The translations under genes and the position numbers were made by a program. Of a stretch of DNA of 10,499 nucleotides, positions 6,393 through 10,499 are shown piece by piece. Each line of letters starts with the position of its first letter. Within the stretch, counting starts at the first letter, position 1. This DNA comes from Coriobacteriaceae bacterium (GTDB taxonomy: Bacteria; Actinomycetota; Coriobacteriia; Coriobacteriales; QAMH01): assembly GCA_004553405.1 (NCBI GenBank), contig SFLO01000017.1, positions 1 to 10,499 of the forward strand. Reading direction: 5' to 3'. Below the pieces are notes generated by a model. It saw only the letters and a list, made by a program, of their open reading frames with translations. It did no database searches and had not been told where the DNA came from.

Positions 6393-8585
6393 CTAGATCT
6401 CGAAGCGCGCGGTGTCCAGGCCAAAGCGCCGGCGGATGAGCTCGAGCATGTGCCCGGTCATGGCGGCGTCCTTGAGCTCGGCCACGGCGTCCGTCACATC
6501 GTAGACGTTCTCCTTGTTGAGGTAGCCCAGCTCCACCAGCTTGTCGATGGTGCCGCGGTCGTCGTGGCGCGCCACCGCCTTGCAGATCTCGACGATGTTG
6601 AAGGTGAACATCTTGTCGATGGTGTCTTGGTGCACCGGGCGCAAGAACAGCGGGTCCTCCAAGCGCTCCACCAGCAGGCAGACCTGGTCGTAGAGGGCGA
6701 GGTCGTCGTCGCTTTTGTTGTCGAACTTGGCCGCGTTGGTGATGGTAAGGTCGTAGCCACGGAAGATGAACTCCACGTCCATGTTCTGCAGCTGTCCAAA
6801 GGCGTTGTTCTGCTGGGCCTCGCCGCGCTTGGTGTCCGGGAACGAGAAGTGGAACTTGCTGTGGCCCTCGATGGGCTGGGTGCACTCGATGTAGATGTCC
6901 TTCAGCAGGCAGTCGAAGGCCAGGCCGCGCATGCCGATGGCCTTCACGCGGTCGGAAATGTGAAGCTCCTGCAGCTTCTTGGTGCCGCGGAAGGCATAGG
7001 GGCACACGGTGTCGACCTCGTCGGGGAAGAAGACCACAGGCTCCGTGCCGTCGTAGACGAGCACCTGCGCATGGCCGTCGTCGCGGCGCTCGACGAGCAT
7101 GCCGCAGTGCTTGTAAAAGCGCGGGTTGGCGGGGTCGACCTCCACCAGTTCGAGCTCCGGCGCCCAGTCCTCGTGGTGGGCACCCAGGGTGATGAGCGCC
7201 GTGCGGCCGATGCGCTCCAGGCTGGCCGGCACCTTGAAGGCCGCGATGGAGGTGTCGAGGAAGGCATTGTTGCCCACGCTGCGCAGGGTGCTGGGGACGC
7301 TCACCTGCTCGAGCCCGCGGCAGTCGCGGAAGGCGTTGTCCTCGATGTAGAGCAGTCCTTCTGGCAACACGACGCGGCGCAGGTTCATCTGCTTGGTGAA
7401 GGCACCCTCGCCCACTTTGTAGGTACCGGCAAGGAGCTCGATTTCGGGCAGCGAGGCGTCCATGCCGCGGATGACGCGCAGGCCCTCCTCCTCGATGGCA
7501 TAGAGCACGCCATACTCGTCGAGCCTGATGGCCTGGGAGCCCTCCTCGATGCTGAAGCTAGCGTCTGCACCAGAGCACTTGAGCGCGGTGCGGTCGACCA
7601 CCTTCTTGCCCAGCTCACGTATGGTGCGGGGCAGCTGCAGGCGGGTGATACCAGATGCGCAGAAGGCCTCGTCGCCCACTTCCTCCAAGCCCTCGTTGAG
7701 GGTGACCTCGGCAAGCTCGCGGCAGTTGAAGAAGGCCTGGCGCCCGATGCAGCGCAGGGTCTCCGGCGCGGTGAAGCTCGTAATGGCCGTGCGCGCGAGC
7801 GCGAACTCGTCGAGCAGCTCCAGGCCCTGGGGGATCTCGACTTGGGCCAGCGCGCCGATGCCGGCAAAGGCCTTCTTGGCGATCTTGGTCACGCCGGGCT
7901 CGACCGCGTAGCTCTCGCGCGGTATGGCAAGCGCCACAAAGCAGCTCCCGTCTGCGCTGTAGATTCCAGCGCCGTCCGTGCGCAGGGCCGTGTTCTCGGC
8001 GCTGATCTGGATGCTGTCGAGCTTGCTCTTGGCAAACATGCCCGGCTCAAGCTCCTCTATACCGCGGCCCAGGTAGAGGCGCTTGAGCTGGGGCAGGTCG
8101 AAGATGTTGGGCTTGAGACTGGCAGCGCGTTCTGGCACGCGCAGCTCCTCGACCTTGGTGCAGCCCTTGAGCCAGCTCGGATCGTAGCGGTCTGCGCTGC
8201 AGGCGAGGTCTGCCACGCGCAGCTGGCTGCAGCCGCGCAGCACATAGGCACCGATCTGCTCGACGCTTTCGGGGAAGTGCACCTCGGTGATGGCGGTCTT
8301 GCCCGCCAGGGCCTCGGCAGCGACGGCGATCACGGGCAGACCCTCGATCTGAGCGGGGACGCACAGCTCTTCCACCTGCTCGCTGCAGCCCTCGATGCGC
8401 ACCACGCGCTCGGCGATAACCACGTAGCCCCATGCGTTGCCGTCCTCGTCTTCGAAGACGCGCTGCTCAGATGTCATCGCGGCAAGCTCTGCTGCCTGGC
8501 GCTCCTTCTCCTCGAACAGCTGAGCGCTGAAGCGCGCCGCCCGTGCCTGCTCCTCAAGCGAACCCTTGGCTTCCGTAAGTGCCAT
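6393..8585 (-). CDS. Cytosolic BspA-like leucine-rich-repeat (LRR_5) protein, 730 aa, paralogue of the next gene
   Basis: A short charged helical N-terminus rich in Glu, Ala and Arg (about 9-40) precedes LRR_5 repeats from about 50 to 570, with units such as TLRCIGRQAFFNC, GLEEVGDEAFCA and SLERIGRTALI. Islands near 207-225, 358-375 and 494-512 match those of the 801-aa neighbour in place and pattern (here IYSADGSCFVAL). The C-terminal region (about 570-730) is helical and ankyrin-like, with HDDRGTIDKLVELGYLNKEN at 674-693 and KDAAMTGHMLELIRRRFG near the end, closely paralleling the neighbour. Alignment by eye is collinear along almost the whole length, so the pair arose by tandem duplication followed by strong divergence. 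No signal peptide, membrane segment or cell-wall anchor is visible. An AGGGAGA Shine-Dalgarno at 8597-8591 sits 5 nt before the ATG. It probably serves as a recognition or scaffold subunit for the MoxR-vWA machine; this is inferred from context. Confidence 0.92.
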   Translation of the reverse strand: MALTEAKGSLEEQARAARFSAQLFEEKERQAAELAAMTSEQRVFEDEDGNAWGYVVIAERVVRIEGCSEQVEELCVPAQIEGLPVIAVAAEALAGKTAITEVHFPESVEQIGAYVLRGCSQLRVADLACSADRYDPSWLKGCTKVEELRVPERAASLKPNIFDLPQLKRLYLGRGIEELEPGMFAKSKLDSIQISAENTALRTDGAGIYSADGSCFVALAIPRESYAVEPGVTKIAKKAFAGIGALAQVEIPQGLELLDEFALARTAITSFTAPETLRCIGRQAFFNCRELAEVTLNEGLEEVGDEAFCASGITRLQLPRTIRELGKKVVDRTALKCSGADASFSIEEGSQAIRLDEYGVLYAIEEEGLRVIRGMDASLPEIELLAGTYKVGEGAFTKQMNLRRVVLPEGLLYIEDNAFRDCRGLEQVSVPSTLRSVGNNAFLDTSIAAFKVPASLERIGRTALITLGAHHEDWAPELELVEVDPANPRFYKHCGMLVERRDDGHAQVLVYDGTEPVVFFPDEVDTVCPYAFRGTKKLQELHISDRVKAIGMRGLAFDCLLKDIYIECTQPIEGHSKFHFSFPDTKRGEAQQNNAFGQLQNMDVEFIFRGYDLTITNAAKFDNKSDDDLALYDQVCLLVERLEDPLFLRPVHQDTIDKMFTFNIVEICKAVARHDDRGTIDKLVELGYLNKENVYDVTDAVAELKDAAMTGHMLELIRRRFGLDTARFEI

Positions 8586-8606
8586 AGCAGTCTCCCTCTG
8601 TCACAA

Positions 8607-8624
8607 GCCCGCTCGTCTGCGGGC
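8607..8624 (-). other. GC-rich hairpin in the leader of the 730-aa LRR gene
   Basis: GCCCGC (8607-8612) and GCGGGC (8619-8624) can form a perfect 6-bp stem with a 6-nt loop in the 88-bp gap between the radical SAM stop and the LRR start. The minus strand continues TTGTG, without a real U-tract, so it is at most a weak terminator or attenuator. It could also act as an mRNA processing or stabilising structure that sets different expression of the first gene and the rest. I see no convincing promoter in this gap, which is GC-rich throughout. Confidence 0.4.
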
Positions 8625-8673
8625 CCCATGGTTTCCTCTGGCCGCGCTGTGCCCGCGCGCGACCCGTGCCACC

Positions 8674-9945
8674 CTAGCCCCGGTAGGGCTTGAGCGCCAC
8701 CTCGCGCAAGAAGCGCCCGTGCTCGTCTTTGTCGAGCACGTTGTATGCCATCATCACCTGCACCGGGCTTGTGCTGAAGAGGTTTGCAAAGCGCGGCGGG
8801 AAGGCGATGGTCTGGTCGTCCTCGTCTTCGACAACGTCCCTGCAGCCGGCGTCTGCCAGCAGCTGACGGGCAGCGTCGCGGTCCGGGCCAAAGACCTTGG
8901 CGGTCTTGATGAAGAAGTCCCCCTCATCGAACTCGAAGATGGGGTGGACCCTGCGCGCCGGCTCGTTGAGCTGGCGGATCTCGCTGCGGTGCTTGTTTTC
9001 AAGCGAGCAGTAGTGCATGCCAAAGCTCAGGCCCGCGTCAAGCGCCCAGACCATGAGCTCCAAGGCCAGCTCCTCGCTGCCGGCAACCGCCAAACCGCCC
9101 GAATAGCCGTAGTCGAACATCTCCGGGAAGGGCGGGTTCTTGAGCGTGAAGCCGCGCTTGGCAAACTCGTCCCAGCTGTGGAAGGGGAAGCAGAACTCCA
9201 GCAGGTTCATGCCCTTGATGCCGTTTTCCTCAAAGCGCAGCATCCACTCCTTCATGGAGTCCTTCGTGCCGGGGATGATGGGCATCTCCACCACCACGTC
9301 CGGTATGTAGGCAGTCGCCATCTTCATCTTGGCGAGCACGGTCTCGCGCCTGTCTGCGGGGTCGTCCTGCTTGATGGAAAAGCGCATCTCGGTGAGCCCG
9401 GCCTGCGCCAGGCGCTGTGCTCCGTCTTCTGTCAGCAGGTCGCCCGAGGTGTACATGCGCTTGTGCGCCTGGGGAAAAAGCTCCCCCGCGCGCTGCAAGA
9501 AGTGCAGTGAGTCCTCCAGATTGAGCAGGGGCTCGCCGCCTGTGAGGCCCAGCACAGCCATCTTGCCGCCGGATGCCTCGTAGGCAGCCTGGAGCTCCTC
9601 TTCCCAGGGGCAGCCCTCGCGGACGTACTTCTCGTAGTCGCCCAGGTTGTAGTTGAAGCAGAAGTAGCAGTCCCTGTGGCACTTGAAGGTGGTCGAGAAG
9701 GTCTCGGACCCGTTCATCCCCGTGCACTCAACACAGGCCTTGGAAAGCCATCCGGTGCGGATGCTAGCCCCGGCGTTGCGGAACTGAGCCCCACGCTCCT
9801 TGAGCTGGGCGTGCAGCTGGGCCACGCGCTCCTCGTGCGAGCCGCGCTCGGCAAAGACGAGACCTTTCTTCTGCAGGGCGGCAACGTAGGTCTTCTCGAT
9901 AGTGTCGAAGGAGGCCAGCGCCTCTTCGAGAGCAGGGTTGGTCAT
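8674..9945 (-). CDS. Radical SAM enzyme of unknown substrate
   Basis: The 423-residue protein has the cluster-binding motif C89-H-R-D-C93-Y-F-C96, which binds the 4Fe-4S cluster that cleaves S-adenosylmethionine, followed by the SAM-contact motif GGEPL at 136-140. A second CxxC (C71, C74; CVECTG) lies just before the canonical motif. Further cysteines occur at 252, 313 and 368, so an auxiliary metal site is possible but unproven. The first 65 residues are a charged helical region. No signal peptide or membrane segment is seen. The ATG at 9945 has a GGGGAGA Shine-Dalgarno (9960-9954) with an 8-nt spacer. It is the first gene after a terminator and candidate promoter and precedes the LRR, vWA and MoxR genes on the same strand. 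It could modify a protein or peptide target of the cassette, or supply a cofactor or its precursor. No precursor-peptide gene is visible nearby. Fold and chemistry are secure; substrate is unknown. Confidence 0.92.
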   Translation of the reverse strand: MTNPALEEALASFDTIEKTYVAALQKKGLVFAERGSHEERVAQLHAQLKERGAQFRNAGASIRTGWLSKACVECTGMNGSETFSTTFKCHRDCYFCFNYNLGDYEKYVREGCPWEEELQAAYEASGGKMAVLGLTGGEPLLNLEDSLHFLQRAGELFPQAHKRMYTSGDLLTEDGAQRLAQAGLTEMRFSIKQDDPADRRETVLAKMKMATAYIPDVVVEMPIIPGTKDSMKEWMLRFEENGIKGMNLLEFCFPFHSWDEFAKRGFTLKNPPFPEMFDYGYSGGLAVAGSEELALELMVWALDAGLSFGMHYCSLENKHRSEIRQLNEPARRVHPIFEFDEGDFFIKTAKVFGPDRDAARQLLADAGCRDVVEDEDDQTIAFPPRFANLFSTSPVQVMMAYNVLDKDEHGRFLREVALKPYRG

Positions 9946-9982
9946 GTAGCAGGTCTCCCCGTTCGCATTTGTTCACCAGTCA

Positions 9983-10013
9983 ATAGTAGCGCTTGGGCTC
10001 GCCTGATTGTCCA
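9983..10013 (-). promoter_or_regulatory. Candidate sigma-70-type promoter for the radical SAM-led operon
   Basis: On the minus strand TGGACA (10013-10008, five of six bases matching the -35 consensus) is followed after 19 bp by TACTAT (9988-9983, four of six matching the -10 consensus). Transcription would start near 9976 and give a leader of about 30 nt before the ATG at 9945. The segment is the most AT-rich stretch between the two genes and lies just downstream of the upstream gene's terminator. The spacer is longer than the optimal 17 bp, so this is a prediction of modest strength. Confidence 0.4.
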
Positions 10014-10059
10014 AGAGGGGCAACACGCGCGCACATGAAGCCCCTTCGCACCAAAACCC

Positions 10060-10100
10060 AAGAAAAGAAAAGCCCGTTGCCCCTTGAAGGACAACGGGCC
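10060..10100 (-). terminator. Rho-independent terminator of the upstream hypothetical gene
   Basis: GCCCGTTG (10072-10079) pairs perfectly with CAACGGGC (10092-10099). The bases between can extend the stem through CCT/AGG. On the minus strand the hairpin is followed directly by TTTTCTTTTCT (10071-10061), a good U-tract. It begins about 17 bp after the TAA stop at 10117. No T-tract follows on the plus strand, so it acts on minus-strand transcription only. It separates the upstream gene from the radical SAM-led operon. Confidence 0.9.
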
Positions 10101-10116
10101 GCGTGAGCCGCTTGGC

Positions 10117-10491
10117 TTACACCAGGTTGGGGACGTTTTCCCACTTGACGCCGGCGGGGTTGACATCCATCTGCTTTTCGAGCTCGTCTGCAAGCAGCAT
10201 GCAGTAGCGCATGCCCTTGAGGGTGACGTAGAGGCTCGCAATCCTGTGATCGGGGTTGCCCAGGTTGTCGAAGACCTCGTAGGTGAGGTACTCGCGGTCG
10301 AGCATGGGCTGGTAGAGCTCGCTGCCCTTGATCTTGCTCTCCAACATGTTGGTGGGCTTGCGACCAAGCTCGTCCTGGCGCAGAGCGATGGTGTAGAGCA
10401 TCTTCTCCTGCTCAAGGCCCAGACGGCCGTTGGCCTCGATGTCGTCCCAGATGGCCTGCTCTTCGGCCTGAACGCCTTCCTTGTCCAGCAT
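10117..10491 (-). CDS. Hypothetical protein, at least 124 aa, possibly 5' truncated by the window edge
   Basis: I do not recognise a family. The reading frame encodes 124 residues from the ATG at 10491 to a TAA at 10119-10117. The protein is acidic and looks mixed helical, soluble and cytosolic, with no membrane segment, signal peptide or cysteine motif (its single Cys is in MRYCMLLADELEKQM). The frame remains open through the last eight bases of the window. Those bases show no Shine-Dalgarno sequence, so the true start may lie further upstream and this may be the C-terminal part of a longer protein. The strong terminator just after it shows it is the last gene of its own transcript and probably unrelated to the cassette. 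It is treated as real because of its codon use, its strand, and the terminator placed right after its stop. Confidence 0.75.
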   Translation of the reverse strand: MLDKEGVQAEEQAIWDDIEANGRLGLEQEKMLYTIALRQDELGRKPTNMLESKIKGSELYQPMLDREYLTYEVFDNLGNPDHRIASLYVTLKGMRYCMLLADELEKQMDVNPAGVKWENVPNLV

Positions 10492-10499
10492 ATCTGTCT

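Noticed and set aside
3966..8585. Surface-exposed BspA adhesins
   Set aside because: Both LRR proteins start with charged residues, lack a hydrophobic signal sequence and lack any sorting or membrane segment, and they sit in an operon of cytosolic proteins.
6234..8693. An 819-codon plus-strand open frame
   Set aside because: It is the in-register antisense shadow of the 730-aa LRR gene and the start of the 801-aa gene, with the same composition artefact and no domain.
9942..10415. A 157-codon minus-strand frame overlapping the hypothetical gene and the intergenic region
   Set aside because: It reads through the rho-independent terminator and candidate promoter, and its translation is Ser/Arg/Thr-rich shadow sequence. 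The 10117-10491 frame fits codon use and the terminator position better.
1..10499. CRISPR arrays, tRNA or rRNA genes, insertion sequences, attachment sites
   Set aside because: No direct-repeat and spacer pattern, no tRNA-like cloverleaf in the gaps, no transposase or integrase, and no terminal inverted repeats were seen. The only noncoding gaps of note are 8586-8673 and 9946-10116.

Overview
The window is high-GC DNA with almost every coding base on the minus strand. It carries one complete gene cassette that is truncated at the left edge, plus the end of an unrelated upstream gene at the right edge. Strong Shine-Dalgarno sequences (GGGGAGG, AGGAGGAGG), very rare TTA, CTA and TCA codons, and cytosolic BspA-type leucine-rich-repeat proteins suggest a high-GC Gram-positive bacterium. 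A gut or oral Coriobacteriia member (Collinsella/Olsenella-like) is my best guess. That placement is inferred from style, not from a marker gene.

Layout in the direction of transcription (right to left): (1) 10117-10491, a small hypothetical protein whose transcript ends at a clear rho-independent terminator at about 10060-10100. (2) A 171-bp intergenic gap holding that terminator and a candidate promoter. (3) 8674-9945, a radical SAM enzyme. (4) An 88-bp gap with a GC hairpin. (5) 6393-8585 and 3966-6371, two full-length paralogous LRR_5 proteins with no signal peptide or membrane anchor. (6) 2274-3950, a COG3864/DUF2201-type protein with a degenerate zincin-like region, an acidic linker and a complete vWA MIDAS domain. 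(7) 1-2255, a MoxR-type AAA+ ATPase fused in frame to a C-terminal class I SAM methyltransferase of ArsM/UbiE-like fold, which runs off the window. From the 730-aa LRR gene onward the intergenic gaps are 15-21 bp and Shine-Dalgarno sequences abut or overlap upstream stop codons, so this is almost certainly one operon.

MoxR AAA+ plus vWA pairs are known to act as remodelling or metal-insertion chaperone machines (RavA-ViaA, CbbQ-CbbO, NorQ-NorD, BchI-BchD), and MoxR-vWA modules have also been proposed in conflict and regulatory systems. Here the pair is combined with two cytosolic LRR proteins, plausibly recognition or adaptor subunits, and two SAM-using enzymes: a radical SAM protein and the fused methyltransferase. 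The core MoxR/vWA assignment is secure. The cassette function is unknown to me, and I consider it the best candidate in this window for an undescribed system.
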